Shown here piece after piece: positions 37,408-49,924 of a stretch of DNA of 64,000 nt (within the stretch, counting starts at the first letter, position 1; each line of letters begins with the position of its first letter). The position numbers and the translations under genes are program-made. The DNA is from CBDFKJ01 sp965248805 (lineage in GTDB: Bacteria > Pseudomonadota > Alphaproteobacteria > UBA6615): contig CBDFKJ010000006.1 of NCBI GenBank assembly GCA_965248805.1, positions 372,001-436,000 on the forward strand, read 5' to 3'. A model generated the notes under the pieces. The model was not told the DNA's origin. It was given only the letters and a program-made list of their open reading frames with translations, and ran no database searches.

Positions 37408-38439
37408 TCACGCGTGATCGAGGCATCGTTGCAATCGATCAACGGCGGCGGCGCGATCGATTGCGTCGGGCGCGCCGCGCATGGCTTCCGCCCGCAGTAG
37501 TCGCTCACAGGCCGCATCCGTGAGCATCGGCGTCGACCCCGCCACCCGTTCCATCGCCGGCAACGCGCCGTCACAGTGCAGGACCGCATCGCAGCCCGCC
37601 GCCAGCGATGCCTCGGCACGATCACCGGCATCGCCGTGCATTGCCGCCATGCATATATCGTCACTGACCAGCAAGCCCGCAAATCCGATTTCGCCGCGAA
37701 TGATCTCATCGATTACCGTCGGCGACTGCGTAGCGGGGTGTTTGTCGTCCAGCGCCGTGTAGCACACGTGCGCGGACATGCCCCAACCCATCCCGGCCGC
37801 CATGGCGAAAGGCACGAAGTCACTGCGCACCAGTTCGGCGCGTCCGGCGGAGATCTCCGGTAGGCGGACGTGGCTGTCGACCGTGGGGCGGCCGTGACCG
37901 GGCATGTGCTTGATGACCGGCAGCACACCACCGGCCAACAGGCCCGCGCATGCGGCCAATCCCAGGGCGCCGACGATGTGCGGGTCGGCCGAGAACGCAC
38001 GATCGCCAATGGCGCCCGTGGTTTCGGGCCGCGCGACATCCAGAACGGGGGCGCAGACAACGGAAATGCCAAGGGCGTGCAGTTCGTCGGCGATTAACCG
38101 GTAGCTCAAATACACGGCTTCCAGCGCCCGGCCGCGATCGCTGTTGGCCAACTCGCCGAATCGCGCCGCCGCCGGCGCCGCGCGCCAGTGCGGCGGTCCG
38201 AGGCGCGCCACGCGTCCGCCCTCCTGATCGATCAGGATCGGCGCATCTTCGCGGCCGACGCTTTCCCGCAAGTCCCCCACCAGCGTGCGTACCTGAGCGG
38301 GCGTGTCGCAGTTGCGCTTGAACAGAATGAACCCGAGCGGGTTGGCGTCTGCGAAAAACTCGCGTTCGTCGTTCGAGAGTTCCGTGCTCGCGCACCCGAA
38401 CACCGCAGCCAACCGTGGCTTCGCACCCACGCCGCTCAT
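37408..38439 (-). CDS. nagZ: Beta-N-acetylhexosaminidase (GH3)
   Basis: The 343-residue cytoplasmic enzyme removes N-acetylglucosamine from recycled muropeptides. It has the GH3 blocks GFILFKRNC, LIDQEGGRVARLGPP and the NagZ hallmark VIKHMPGHGRPTVDSH, whose flexible loop carries the acid/base His. The nucleophile Asp is in LLVSDDICMAAM. It lies 23 bases downstream of the SPOR-domain gene, in an envelope-related operon. Confidence 0.95.
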   Translation of the reverse strand: MSGVGAKPRLAAVFGCASTELSNDEREFFADANPLGFILFKRNCDTPAQVRTLVGDLRESVGREDAPILIDQEGGRVARLGPPHWRAAPAAARFGELANSDRGRALEAVYLSYRLIADELHALGISVVCAPVLDVARPETTGAIGDRAFSADPHIVGALGLAACAGLLAGGVLPVIKHMPGHGRPTVDSHVRLPEISAGRAELVRSDFVPFAMAAGMGWGMSAHVCYTALDDKHPATQSPTVIDEIIRGEIGFAGLLVSDDICMAAMHGDAGDRAEASLAAGCDAVLHCDGALPAMERVAGSTPMLTDAACERLLRAEAMRGAPDAIDRAAAVDRLQRCLDHA

Positions 38440-38462
38440 GTTCGATGAATGGTCGGCAAACG

Positions 38463-39368
38463 CTACGGCCTGACAACCAGACAGCCTTGGTCACGCGCCT
38501 GCAGCGTGGCGCACAACGCGCTGGCGGCAGCCTGGTCGGGGAGTGGACCCACCTGCAGACGATAAAATGTGCCACGGCCCGGAATGTCGGCTGCGCGATA
38601 GTCGGCCTCCAACGTTCCCAAAACGGCGCCGTGGGCACGGCGAATATCCGTCCAGGCGCGTTCGGCCGCCTCGCGTGAGCCCAACGACGCCACCTGCACG
38701 CGCCACGCTCGAGCCGGCGGGATCGCGGCGACCTGCGGCGCGTCGCCCGGCCCTGCCGCCGGTTCCGCCTGCGGTCGTTGCAGGTTCTCCAGCACGCGCT
38801 GGATGTCCGCGCCCTCCCCTGGCGGCAATGCCGGCTTGGGAGACGGGCTCGGGGCCGCGGCGACCTCGGCCGGCGCCGGGATCTCTGCCGCTACGTCGGC
38901 GGCGGGAACCGGCTCGGCTTGCGCAATCGGCGGTGAGATCGACAGTTCTCCGGGCACGGCTGGCGCCGGCGGCGCCGGGGCGGGCTCGGCCGTCAAGGGT
39001 TCGGCCGGGCGTTCCGCCAACGGCGCCGGACGCGGCAGCGGCGTCTCCGGCGGCGGCAGCAGGCGCTCAACTTCCGGCGGCTCCGCGTTGATCCCCACTG
39101 GGTTGTAGACATAGATGCCCTCGTGCGGCGCGACGTCGCCGCCCGGCTGTTCGGGCGCACGCTTGGTGGCGACGGTGTCGGCGCGAATGTGGGGTGCGAC
39201 GGCGTCGGCGCCGCTCTTCACGCCACGGTCGTAGGCATACCATACGATCGCGGAAAAGCCGGCGAGCACGACAAGCGCGGCCGCCGGCGCGGCGTAGCGC
39301 CTTAGCGCGGACCGCGAGTCATCGTCGCCCAAATAGACGTCGCGGCGTGCACCTCGCCCGCGTCTCAC
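38463..39368 (-). CDS. SPOR-domain membrane protein
   Basis: The 301-residue protein has a short cytoplasmic N-terminus, one transmembrane helix (PAAALVVLAGFSAIVWYAY, residues about 28-46), a long Pro/Ala/Glu-rich periplasmic spacer and a C-terminal SPOR domain (WRVQVASLGSREAAERAW and FYRLQVGPLPDQAAASALC). SPOR domains bind denuded glycan strands at the division septum. The GTG start overlaps the argS stop (GTGA), and nagZ follows. Confidence 0.92.
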   Translation of the reverse strand: MRRGRGARRDVYLGDDDSRSALRRYAAPAAALVVLAGFSAIVWYAYDRGVKSGADAVAPHIRADTVATKRAPEQPGGDVAPHEGIYVYNPVGINAEPPEVERLLPPPETPLPRPAPLAERPAEPLTAEPAPAPPAPAVPGELSISPPIAQAEPVPAADVAAEIPAPAEVAAAPSPSPKPALPPGEGADIQRVLENLQRPQAEPAAGPGDAPQVAAIPPARAWRVQVASLGSREAAERAWTDIRRAHGAVLGTLEADYRAADIPGRGTFYRLQVGPLPDQAAASALCATLQARDQGCLVVRP

Positions 39369-41110
39369 TCCCGCATCTCCTCCACCGGTTCGACGCCAAT
39401 AACCGCAAGTCCCGATCCGATCACCGTCGCCACCGCCTGCACCATGGCCAGCCGCGCGCAGGTCAGGTCTCGACCGTCATCGATCAGGAAACGCAAACGC
39501 GCGTCGCTCATGCCCTTGTTCCAGATCGCGTGAAACGCCGCTGCTACCTCCCCGAGATAGTACGCAATACGATGCGGCTCGTGCGCCTGCGCAGCACCCT
39601 CGACAATCCGGGGCCACGACGCCAGCAACCTAATCAGTGCCAACTCATCCGAGTCGGTCAAGCGATCTAGATCGGCCTCGGCCAATGATAACGCCGACAA
39701 CTCTTGCGCAGTGAAGTTCTCGCCAGCGTGGCGCAGCACCGAGCGGCACCGGGCATGGGCATATTGAACATAGAATACCGGGTTGTCGCGGGTCTTCTCT
39801 TGCACCGCGGCTAAATCGAAATCGAGCGGTGCGTCGTTGCGCCGGGTCAACATTATGAAACGCACAACGTCCTTGCCGACACGGTCGACCAGATCACTGA
39901 GCGTTACATAAGTGCCGGCGCGCTTGGACATCTTCGCCGGCGTGCCGCCTTGGAGCAGGCGAACGAGTTGGCAGATCTTGATGTCCAGCGCGGCTTGGCC
40001 ATCGGTCAGCGCAGTGACTCCGGCCTGCATGCGCTTGACATAGCCGGCATGGTCGGCACCCCAGACGTTGATCATGGTGCTAAAGCCACGCCGCCATTTG
40101 TCCCAGTGATAGGCCAGGTCGGCGGAGAAATAGGTCCAGCTACCGTCGGACTTCTTGAGTGGTCGGTCGACATCATCGCTGAACCGCGTGGCACGAAACA
40201 GGAGCTGCGGGCGTGGCTCCCAATCCTCGGGTGGCGGTTTTCCTTTCGGCGGCTCAAGGGTGCCAGTGTAAATCAGGTCTTTCTTTTCCAGACAATCGAT
40301 CGCCCCCTGAACCCGGTTATCCTGATGCAGCGAACGTTCATGTACGAACGTGTCATGCCGGACGCCGAGCGCGGCGAGATCGGCGCGTATCAACTCCATC
40401 ATCCGGTCCCGCCCCAAGTTTGCGCACACTTCCATCCATTCCGCTTCGGGGGCCTTCAGCCACTTGCCACCGTCTTTCTCCGCAAGCTCTGCACCAATCG
40501 GGATCAGGTAGTCGCCGGGGTACAAATCGGGACCCATGGAGCCGACGGCCTCGCCTAGGGCCTCGCGGTGTCGGTGGTAGACCGAGCGCGCGAGGTTTTC
40601 GACCTGCTGGCCTGCGTCGTTGACGTAGAACTCACGCGTCACGCGATAGCCGGCCCTGCCAAGCAGCGACGCGAGCGCGTCGCCGACAACGGCTCCACGG
40701 GCGTGGCCAACGTGCAGCGGTCCGGTCGGGTTGGCCGACACATACTCGACGTTGATCGGCTCACCGCCGCCCAGGTCGGAGTCGCCATACGCGGTCCCGG
40801 CCAGCAGGATTTCGCGCAGCCGCGCGCGCCAGAAAGCGGGCGTCAATCGCAGATTAACGAACCCGGGCCCCGCCACCTCGGCGGTTACGATGTCGTCACG
40901 CGCGAGTAACGCATCCGCCAGCCTCTGGCCCAGATCGCGCGGTCGCTCGCCCAGCTTCTTCGCCAGCACCAGCGCTATATTGGTCGCCAGATCGCCATGT
41001 TGGGGGTCGCGCGGCGGCTCGACCACGAACGATGCATCGGCCACGGCGGCGGCGTCCCACGACACGGCGATGTCGCGGATGATCGTCTGAAACTGCGTGA
41101 AAACATTCAT
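39365..41110 (-). CDS. argS: Arginine--tRNA ligase
   Basis: The 581-residue class I synthetase has the HIGH motif in NPTGPLHVGHARGAVVGD, and PAKMSKRAGTYVTLSDLVD in the KMSKS position. The C-terminal helical anticodon-binding domain ends with RLAMVQAVATVIGSGLAVIG. I chose ATG 41110 (MNVFTQFQTI), at which the N-terminal Add1-like domain begins, rather than an upstream frame start at 41158. It heads the leftward operon argS-SPOR-nagZ and is divergent from erpA. Confidence 0.97.
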   Translation of the reverse strand: MNVFTQFQTIIRDIAVSWDAAAVADASFVVEPPRDPQHGDLATNIALVLAKKLGERPRDLGQRLADALLARDDIVTAEVAGPGFVNLRLTPAFWRARLREILLAGTAYGDSDLGGGEPINVEYVSANPTGPLHVGHARGAVVGDALASLLGRAGYRVTREFYVNDAGQQVENLARSVYHRHREALGEAVGSMGPDLYPGDYLIPIGAELAEKDGGKWLKAPEAEWMEVCANLGRDRMMELIRADLAALGVRHDTFVHERSLHQDNRVQGAIDCLEKKDLIYTGTLEPPKGKPPPEDWEPRPQLLFRATRFSDDVDRPLKKSDGSWTYFSADLAYHWDKWRRGFSTMINVWGADHAGYVKRMQAGVTALTDGQAALDIKICQLVRLLQGGTPAKMSKRAGTYVTLSDLVDRVGKDVVRFIMLTRRNDAPLDFDLAAVQEKTRDNPVFYVQYAHARCRSVLRHAGENFTAQELSALSLAEADLDRLTDSDELALIRLLASWPRIVEGAAQAHEPHRIAYYLGEVAAAFHAIWNKGMSDARLRFLIDDGRDLTCARLAMVQAVATVIGSGLAVIGVEPVEEMRE

Positions 41111-41184
41111 ATATGCCGGCCCCGACCCACGCCCCTGGGCCGTCAACGCCCCTATCAACCGTATTTAGACATTGCAATGGTAAT

Positions 41185-41212
41185 TTGACATCAGGCCCGC
41201 CGCACCTACATA
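41185..41212 (+). promoter_or_regulatory. Probable promoter of erpA
   Basis: A perfect TTGACA (41185-41190) is followed after 16 bases by TACATA (41207-41212), a weak -10 element, 25 bases before the erpA ATG. The spacing and place fit a sigma-70 promoter in the 127-base argS/erpA divergent region. Confidence 0.45.
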
Positions 41213-41237
41213 CCGACGGGCAAGCGCGGATGGGATC

Positions 41238-41627
41238 ATGACTGAACAAACCACCTTCGATCCGTCAAAAACGGGTGCGCTTCCGCAAGGACCGGCGCCC
41301 GCCGGCCTGAGCATCACCGCCGGCGCCGCACGGCGGATCGTTACATTGGCCGCCGAGGCGCGCGCCCAACCGACAATACTGCGCGTCATCGTTTCCGGCG
41401 GCGGCTGCTCCGGTTTTCAGTACGGTTTCGAGCTGGCAGACAAGACCGCCGAAGACGACACCGTGTTCGAGCGCGACGGCGCCCGCGTGGTGGTCGACGC
41501 CTGCTCGCTTGAACTCCTAGCCGGCTGCGAGATCGATTGGATCGAAAATCTCGCCGGCGCATCTTTTCAGATCAGCAATCCCAACGCCGCCTCGTCGTGC
41601 GGCTGCGGCGCCTCCTTCTCCATCTAG
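41238..41627 (+). CDS. erpA: Iron-sulfur cluster insertion protein ErpA
   Basis: The 129-residue A-type carrier passes iron-sulfur clusters to target enzymes. The three ligand cysteines are present: one in VSGGGCSGFQYGFEL and two in the C-terminal SSCGCGASFSI. The first 25 residues are a variable, Pro-rich lead. It is followed 37 bases later by xth in the same direction and is divergent from argS, a common alphaproteobacterial order. Confidence 0.94.
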   Translation: MTEQTTFDPSKTGALPQGPAPAGLSITAGAARRIVTLAAEARAQPTILRVIVSGGGCSGFQYGFELADKTAEDDTVFERDGARVVVDACSLELLAGCEIDWIENLAGASFQISNPNAASSCGCGASFSI

Positions 41628-41664
41628 CACGCGGCGTATCGCACGCCCCCCAGGTCGGCTACCC

Positions 41665-42459
41665 GTGAAGATCGCGACCTGGAACGTGAATTCCATCAAG
41701 GCGCGGATCGACAACGTCGTCGACTGGCTCGACACTGCGGGACCCGACGTCCTGCTGATGCAAGAAATCAAGGTCGTCGACGACGCGTTTCCGGCGCAGC
41801 CGTTCGAGGAACGTGGTTACAATCTCGCCGTGCACGGTCAGCGCACCTATAACGGCGTGGCGATCGCGTCGAAGCACCCGCTCTCCGACGTCCGCTTCGG
41901 CCTACCGGGCAACGACTCAGACGAACAGGCGCGCTACGTCGAGGCTTGGGTCGAGGCCGGCGGCAACGGTGCGCGCCTCGCCTCGATCTACCTGCCCAAC
42001 GGCAATCCGGTCGACACCGAGAAATTCACCTACAAGCTCGCCTGGATGGACCGACTGATCGCCCACGCGCGCGCATTGCTGCCGGCGGAGGAACCGATCG
42101 TCCTCGGCGGCGACTACAATGTGATCCCCGCCGAGGTGGATTGCTACGACCCCGCCGCTTGGGCCGACGACGCGTTGGCGCGACCGGAATCGCGCGCGCG
42201 CTTCCGCACGTTACTCAATCTGGGCTACACCGAGGCGTGGCGGACGCTGCACGACGAGCCGCACATGTACAGCTTCTGGGACTACCAGGGGCGCGCCTGG
42301 CAAGGCGATCGCGGCGTCCGTATCGACCACCTGCTGCTGTCGCCGCAGGCCACCGACCGCCTCCACCAATGTGAGATCGACCGCGGCCCGCGCGGCAAGG
42401 ACCACGCCTCCGACCACACGCCGGTGTGGTGCGAGTTGGGTTCGGAAACTCTTAGGTGA
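41665..42459 (+). CDS. xth: Exodeoxyribonuclease III
   Basis: The 264-residue AP endonuclease/3'-exonuclease acts in base excision repair. The EEP-fold motifs are present: MKIATWNVNSIKARIDNV (Asn), VLLMQEIKV (metal-binding Glu), YNGVAIASKHPL, VLGGDYNVIP (Asp, Asn), GVRIDHLLLSPQ and the final catalytic SDHTPVW. Start is GTG 41665, directly followed by the conserved N-terminus. Confidence 0.95.
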   Translation: MKIATWNVNSIKARIDNVVDWLDTAGPDVLLMQEIKVVDDAFPAQPFEERGYNLAVHGQRTYNGVAIASKHPLSDVRFGLPGNDSDEQARYVEAWVEAGGNGARLASIYLPNGNPVDTEKFTYKLAWMDRLIAHARALLPAEEPIVLGGDYNVIPAEVDCYDPAAWADDALARPESRARFRTLLNLGYTEAWRTLHDEPHMYSFWDYQGRAWQGDRGVRIDHLLLSPQATDRLHQCEIDRGPRGKDHASDHTPVWCELGSETLR

Positions 42460-42576
42460 CGTCCCCTAACGGATAGAACCCGCGCAGCGCAGGTTTGCGC
42501 CCATCGAGCGTCACGGCGGATGTTGACTCGACGTTTGTCGTGAGGCCGCCGAGCTACGGTCAGTGGCCGGGGCGAC

Positions 42577-42954
42577 TCAGGTTGAGGCCGGCGTCATCCA
42601 GCCGATGACTGCGCCTCCCGGCTCCCGCACGACCGCAATACGGCCGATGTTGGGGACATCGAAAGGTTCGCGCACGACCTCGGCACCGGCGGCTTTCGCC
42701 TTCTCCAGCCGGCGGTCGACGTCGTCGACCGCCAGATACGACATCCAGTTCTCCGGCACGCCGTCGAACGCCGGGCCACTCATGGGGAAAATGCCAACGG
42801 CCGGCGCATCCTCGACTTTGGCGACCCAGTAAGTGCCGCTCTCCATCGGCATCGCATCGAAAGTCCAGCCGATGGCATCGCCATAAAACTTCTTGGCCTT
42901 CTCGGCATCGCGCGTCATCAGCTCGTTCCAGTAGAATTTTCCGTGCGACCACAT
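42577..42954 (-). CDS. VOC-family (glyoxalase/bleomycin-resistance-like) protein
   Basis: The 125-residue protein has the paired beta-alpha-beta-beta-beta vicinal oxygen chelate fold: FYWNELMTRDAEKAKKFYGD, then AIGWTFDAMPMESGTYWV, then WMSYLAVDDVDRRLEKAKAA and VREPGGAVIGWMTP. Chosen start ATG 42954 (MWSHGKFYW). This subgroup (VOC with a Met-Trp-Ser-His opening) is common and usually annotated as VOC family without a known substrate. It is convergent with xth across 117 bases in which I see no gene. Confidence 0.85.
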   Translation of the reverse strand: MWSHGKFYWNELMTRDAEKAKKFYGDAIGWTFDAMPMESGTYWVAKVEDAPAVGIFPMSGPAFDGVPENWMSYLAVDDVDRRLEKAKAAGAEVVREPFDVPNIGRIAVVREPGGAVIGWMTPAST

Positions 42955-43079
42955 GGTGTTCCTCCCAGATTTTCGATCCGTTCCGACGGCGGCGATACTG
43001 TCAGCCCGGCGTCGGGGCGGCAAGCGTTCGATGGTTGTTACGCAGGCCGCGGATCTGCCCTGGCGAACCCTCCGTCCAC

Positions 43080-44615
43080 CTACCGTCCGGAGGGCGACCC
43101 CTTCCCCGCGGACACGTTCCCGAGAGGGCTGAGCCGCACGCCGGGGCGCAGGTTGCGGAACGGCAGTTTCGACGGGTCGGCGCTGACCGGGCCCGGTGAC
43201 TCGACGACCAGGATGTCCTCGGCGATGGGTGCGAAGTCGGCGCGAAAATGCACCGAGCTTTTCAGCGCCAGGATCTTCTGTTCTGCCGGTTCGATGCCGA
43301 CATGGCGCAGGATGGCCTGATCGCCGGCTTGCAATTTCTTCGACGCCACGATCACACGCACGCCCTGGGCGCCCGCCTTGATACGTAGCAGTGCCATCGG
43401 CCCGAGGTCGATGCGGCTACCGCCCCACATCGGGCCGGTGCCGACGAACCGGCCATCGCCCAAACGCTCGACCTCGACGGTGGCGACCAGCGGTTCGTGG
43501 CCCGCCATCCCCGACCAGGCGCCGAGCGGCAGCGTCAGCTCGGCGCCGACGCCGGCGCGATGTGAGGCTTGGGCGGCGTCGACGTCCGTCAGCGTCGCCA
43601 CCACGGCGCCCTGCGCATCGGCGCCGACCAGCGCGCGCAACAGACCGACCGTGTCGCCGTTGCTGCCGCCGCCGGGATTGTCCTGGGCGTCGGCAAGCAG
43701 GAACGGTCGACCGGCGGTCGCCGCGCGCCACGCCACATGGGCGATGGCATCGTCCTCGCCCCACAGGCGGCCGGCGAACTCGCCCTCCCGTGCGGACACC
43801 GAAGTGGCGAGCCTGGCCACGGCCGACTCGACGGCCGCCGCATCGGTGCCATAGGCGAACACCGCGCCGCCGGCGTCGTGGATGTCGGCAAGCGGAAATC
43901 CTTGCGCGAATGCCAGTGACAAGAGGCGTCGATCGCCTGCCTGATCGTTGAGCTGGGCGTAGAGCGACAGTGCCGGCTCGATGAGCGTGCACTGCCAGTT
44001 GAGGCCCGTGAGAAACGGCAGCTGCAGCCACGCCCGCGCCGTCGTTGCTTCGCCCGCCAGGATACGGTCGAGCGCCTCGGCGACGCGTCCGCCGGTCGCG
44101 GCCATATCGACATGCGGATAGGCGCGGTAGGCATCCAACAGATCGGCGGTGTTGATCATCTCGCGGCTGACATTGGCGTGCAGGTCGAGCGATGCGACCA
44201 GCGGCACATCGTCGCCGATGACCGTGCGCACGCGGCGCAGGATCTCGCCCTCCCCGTCCTCGAGCGACCGGGTGACCATCGCCCCGTGCAAATCGAGATA
44301 GACGGCATCCACCCGGCCGGCCGCCAGCAACTCCATCAGCAGCAACGAGGTGACACGCTCGAACGCGTCGATGGTGACGTGCGCCGACGGCGGTGCCGTG
44401 CACCAGACCAGCGGGACGATTTGGTGGCCCAACGCCTCGGCGGCGGCGATGAAACCCGATACGGGAAGGTTGGCGCCGGCGACCGCCCCGGGCAAGGCCG
44501 GACCCTGGCTCAGACCCGGCCAGCCATCTGCCTGCACGAAGGCGTCATAGGTCGCCGGCGATGGCGCGAATGTGTTGGTCTCGTGTTGAAAGCCGCCGAC
44601 GGCGATGCGCGCCAT
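43080..44615 (-). CDS. M81 family metallopeptidase (MlrC-like)
   Basis: The 511-residue protein matches MlrC-type enzymes: RIAVGGFQHETNTFAPSPAT at the N-terminus (His and Glu ligands), VYLDLHGAMVTRSLEDGEGE, VASLDLHANVSREMINTADL and a C-terminal domain with LADAQDNPGGGSNGDTVGLL. MlrC acts in breakdown of the cyclic peptide microcystin and homologues are widespread with other, mostly unknown, substrates. It lies 19 bases downstream of ilvD on the same strand, which may be simple proximity. Confidence 0.9.
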   Translation of the reverse strand: MARIAVGGFQHETNTFAPSPATYDAFVQADGWPGLSQGPALPGAVAGANLPVSGFIAAAEALGHQIVPLVWCTAPPSAHVTIDAFERVTSLLLMELLAAGRVDAVYLDLHGAMVTRSLEDGEGEILRRVRTVIGDDVPLVASLDLHANVSREMINTADLLDAYRAYPHVDMAATGGRVAEALDRILAGEATTARAWLQLPFLTGLNWQCTLIEPALSLYAQLNDQAGDRRLLSLAFAQGFPLADIHDAGGAVFAYGTDAAAVESAVARLATSVSAREGEFAGRLWGEDDAIAHVAWRAATAGRPFLLADAQDNPGGGSNGDTVGLLRALVGADAQGAVVATLTDVDAAQASHRAGVGAELTLPLGAWSGMAGHEPLVATVEVERLGDGRFVGTGPMWGGSRIDLGPMALLRIKAGAQGVRVIVASKKLQAGDQAILRHVGIEPAEQKILALKSSVHFRADFAPIAEDILVVESPGPVSADPSKLPFRNLRPGVRLSPLGNVSAGKGSPSGR

Positions 44616-44634
44616 TCCAGTCTCTCACCTGCGC

Positions 44635-46362
44635 TCAGATGTCGGCATAGACGTGTGTCTCCGCCTCGGCCCCCGGATGGGTGACCGCGCCGGCAAAGGC
44701 GGGGCCCACGGTCTGGGCGTACTTCCACAGGGTCCCCGACTGAAAGTCATGCCGGCGCGGCTTCCAGGATTGGCGCCGTGACGCCAGTTCGCTCTCCGAC
44801 ACCTCGACGTCGAGGCGGCCGGCCTCGGCATCGATGGCGATCATGTCACCGTCCCGCAGCAAACCGATGGGACCGCCGACCGCCGCCTCCGGGCCCACAT
44901 GGCCGACACAGAACCCGCGGGTGCCGCCGGAGAAGCGGCCATCGGTGATGAGCGCGACCTTGCCGCCCATACCCAGGCCGGAAAGAGCGCCGGTGGTGGC
45001 CAGCATCTCACGCATGCCAGGTCCGCCCCTCGGTCCTTCATAGCGAATGATCAGCACATCGCCTTCGGCGAACTTGCGGTCGAGCACGGCCTGCAGGCAG
45101 TCCTCCTCGCACTCGAAGACGCGGGCGGGACCGCGGAACTGCAGCGTCTTCATGCCGGCGATCTTCACGATCGCACCTTCGGGCGCGAGGCTGCCACTGA
45201 GGCCGACGACGCCGCCGGTGGCGCTCAACGGCCGCGAGGTCGGATAGACCACGTCCTGATCCGTCGGCACTTCGACGCCGTCCAGGTTTTCCGCCAGGGT
45301 CTTGCCACTGACGGTGATGCACTCGCCGTGCAGGAACCCGCCGTCGAGCAGCACCTTCAGCAGAACCGGTACGCCGCCAATGTCGTAAAGGTCCTTGGCG
45401 ACGTACTTGCCGGCGGGCTTGAGGTCGGCGACGTAGGGCGTGCGCCGGAAGACTTCCGTCACATCGGAGAGGCTGAACCGGATCCCGGCCTCGTGCGCGA
45501 TCGCCGGCAGGTGCAGCCCGGCGTTGGTCGAGCCACCGGAGGCGGCAACAACCGTCGCCGCGTTCTCGATCGCCTTTCGGGTCACGATATCACGCGGGCG
45601 GAGGTTGTCGGCGATCAGGCGCATGACCGCCTCGCCCGACGCTTCGGCAAACGCATCGCGGCTGGCATAGGGCGCCGGCGTCCCCGCCGAACCCGGCAAG
45701 GCCAGACCCATCGCTTCCGACACGCAGGCCATCGTGTTGGCCGTGTACTGGCCGCCGCAGGACCCGCCCGACGGGCAGGCGCAACTCTCCAGCAATCGCA
45801 GCTCAGCATCCGACATGGTGCCGGCGGCGTGCGCGCCGACGCCTTCGAACACGTCGACGATGGTCACGTCGCGGCCGTGGAACCGGCCAGGCAGGATCGA
45901 GCCGCCGTACATGAACACGGACGGCACGTTGAGCCGCACCATGGCCATCATCAGGCCCGGCAACGACTTGTCGCAGCCGGCGAGCCCCACCAGCCCGTCG
46001 TAGCAATGGCCGCGCATGGTCAGCTCGACCGAGTCCGCGATCACTTCGCGGCTGACGAGCGATGCCTTCATCCCCGCGTGGCCCATGGCGATGCCGTCGG
46101 TCACCGTGATGGTCGTGAATTCGCGCGGCGTGCCGCGGGCGGCGTGCACGCCCGCCTTCACCGCCTGTGCCTGGCGCGACAGCTCGATATTGCACGGCGC
46201 CGCCTCGTTCCAGGTCGTCACGACGCCGACGAAGGGTTGCGCAATCTCCGCCTCCCCCAGACCCATGGCGTAGTAGAATGCGCGGTGAGGCGCGCTCCGC
46301 GGTCCCACCGACACATGCCGGCTGGGCAGCTTTGATTTGTCGAACTTGCCGTTACCGGCCAT
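44635..46362 (-). CDS. ilvD: Dihydroxy-acid dehydratase
   Basis: The 575-residue iron-sulfur enzyme catalyses the third step of valine and isoleucine synthesis. Family blocks include TTWNEAAPCNIELSRQAQAV (first Cys), GLAGCDKSLPGLMMA (second Cys), ESCACPSGGSCGGQYTANTM (third Cys), VVAASGGSTNAGLHLPAIAH and the C-terminal RFSGGTRGFCVGHVGPEAA. An IlvD/Edd relative acting on sugar acids is possible, but the blocks look like IlvD. It lies 45 bases downstream of valS, which uses the valine product. Confidence 0.92.
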   Translation of the reverse strand: MAGNGKFDKSKLPSRHVSVGPRSAPHRAFYYAMGLGEAEIAQPFVGVVTTWNEAAPCNIELSRQAQAVKAGVHAARGTPREFTTITVTDGIAMGHAGMKASLVSREVIADSVELTMRGHCYDGLVGLAGCDKSLPGLMMAMVRLNVPSVFMYGGSILPGRFHGRDVTIVDVFEGVGAHAAGTMSDAELRLLESCACPSGGSCGGQYTANTMACVSEAMGLALPGSAGTPAPYASRDAFAEASGEAVMRLIADNLRPRDIVTRKAIENAATVVAASGGSTNAGLHLPAIAHEAGIRFSLSDVTEVFRRTPYVADLKPAGKYVAKDLYDIGGVPVLLKVLLDGGFLHGECITVSGKTLAENLDGVEVPTDQDVVYPTSRPLSATGGVVGLSGSLAPEGAIVKIAGMKTLQFRGPARVFECEEDCLQAVLDRKFAEGDVLIIRYEGPRGGPGMREMLATTGALSGLGMGGKVALITDGRFSGGTRGFCVGHVGPEAAVGGPIGLLRDGDMIAIDAEAGRLDVEVSESELASRRQSWKPRRHDFQSGTLWKYAQTVGPAFAGAVTHPGAEAETHVYADI

Positions 46363-46407
46363 GACATTGACCTCCGTCGCAAAAACAACCTCGTGATCGC
46401 CTGCCCA

Positions 46408-49056
<2,649 letters not shown>

Positions 49057-49212
49057 CGGTCGGTCTTTCTTCTGCTGCGCCGCCGCGCCTGTCTGACGCC
49101 CCGGGCAATCAGGCTCGGGCACTCCACTCAGGCCCAGGCGCCAAGTATGAGTATTTACCGCCGGTTGCCGGCGGCGCCAAGGTCAGGATGAGTAGCTGTC
49201 GGGAGGTTCGTC

Positions 49213-49818
49213 TTATTGGCCGCTGGCGTGGCCGACGACCCGCTGGATTTCGGAGCGGACGATGCGCTCCACCATGCCGGGCAGGTTCTCATCCAGCCAT
49301 TGCTTGAGCACCGGCCGCATGAGCTCGCGGGCTATATCCTCGACCGTGCGTGCGTCGCCCAATCGCGGCGCCTCGGCGGGATCCTTGTGGACGGCGCCGA
49401 GAAGGTCGGTGACCGCGGCCGCCGCGGCGGTGGCCCTGTCGTCCGACATCAGCCGGTCCTCGGCCTCGTCGGTCTCCGCGAAGGCGACCTCCTCGCTGGC
49501 TTCCGCTGGCGCGGGTTCTTCGGGCGCGGCTTCGGGAGCCGCCTCGGCCTCGGGTACGGCGGCCTCGTCCGGGGCCGCGTCCGCTGGCTCAGCCATCGCC
49601 TCGTCCTTCAGGCTGACCACTTCGCCGTCTTCACCAACCATTTCGGTAAGTTCCAAGACATTATCGCCGGTGCTTGGTTCGTCGTCTGCGGCACTCGGCG
49701 GGTCGTCGCCTGGCTCGCCGGCCGGCGCACCCTCGCTGTCTTCGGAAATTATGCGCCGAATGGAGGCGAGGATCTCCTCCATTGATGGTTCTTGCGCTTG
49801 CGCCTCAGCGTTGCTCAT
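49213..49818 (-). CDS. popZ: PopZ / DUF2497 cell-pole organising protein
   Basis: The 201-residue protein has the PopZ signature: N-terminal EPSMEEILASIRRIISEDSE, a long acidic Glu/Pro/Ala-rich disordered middle, and a C-terminal helical block LMRPVLKQWLDENLPGMVER followed by IVRSEIQRV. PopZ forms a polar hub that anchors the chromosome origin in Caulobacter; other members are less studied. The conserved neighbour valS lies 156 bases downstream. Chosen start ATG 49818. Confidence 0.92.
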   Translation of the reverse strand: MSNAEAQAQEPSMEEILASIRRIISEDSEGAPAGEPGDDPPSAADDEPSTGDNVLELTEMVGEDGEVVSLKDEAMAEPADAAPDEAAVPEAEAAPEAAPEEPAPAEASEEVAFAETDEAEDRLMSDDRATAAAAAVTDLLGAVHKDPAEAPRLGDARTVEDIARELMRPVLKQWLDENLPGMVERIVRSEIQRVVGHASGQ

Positions 49819-49924
49819 CCATGCTCCCCGGCGGCGCGGCCTCGCGCCCAAGCGATTAATGTATCACGACCGCCGCGGGCTTCAAATCCCCTCTATTCAC
49901 AACCCGCGCCGGCAGAAACCGGGC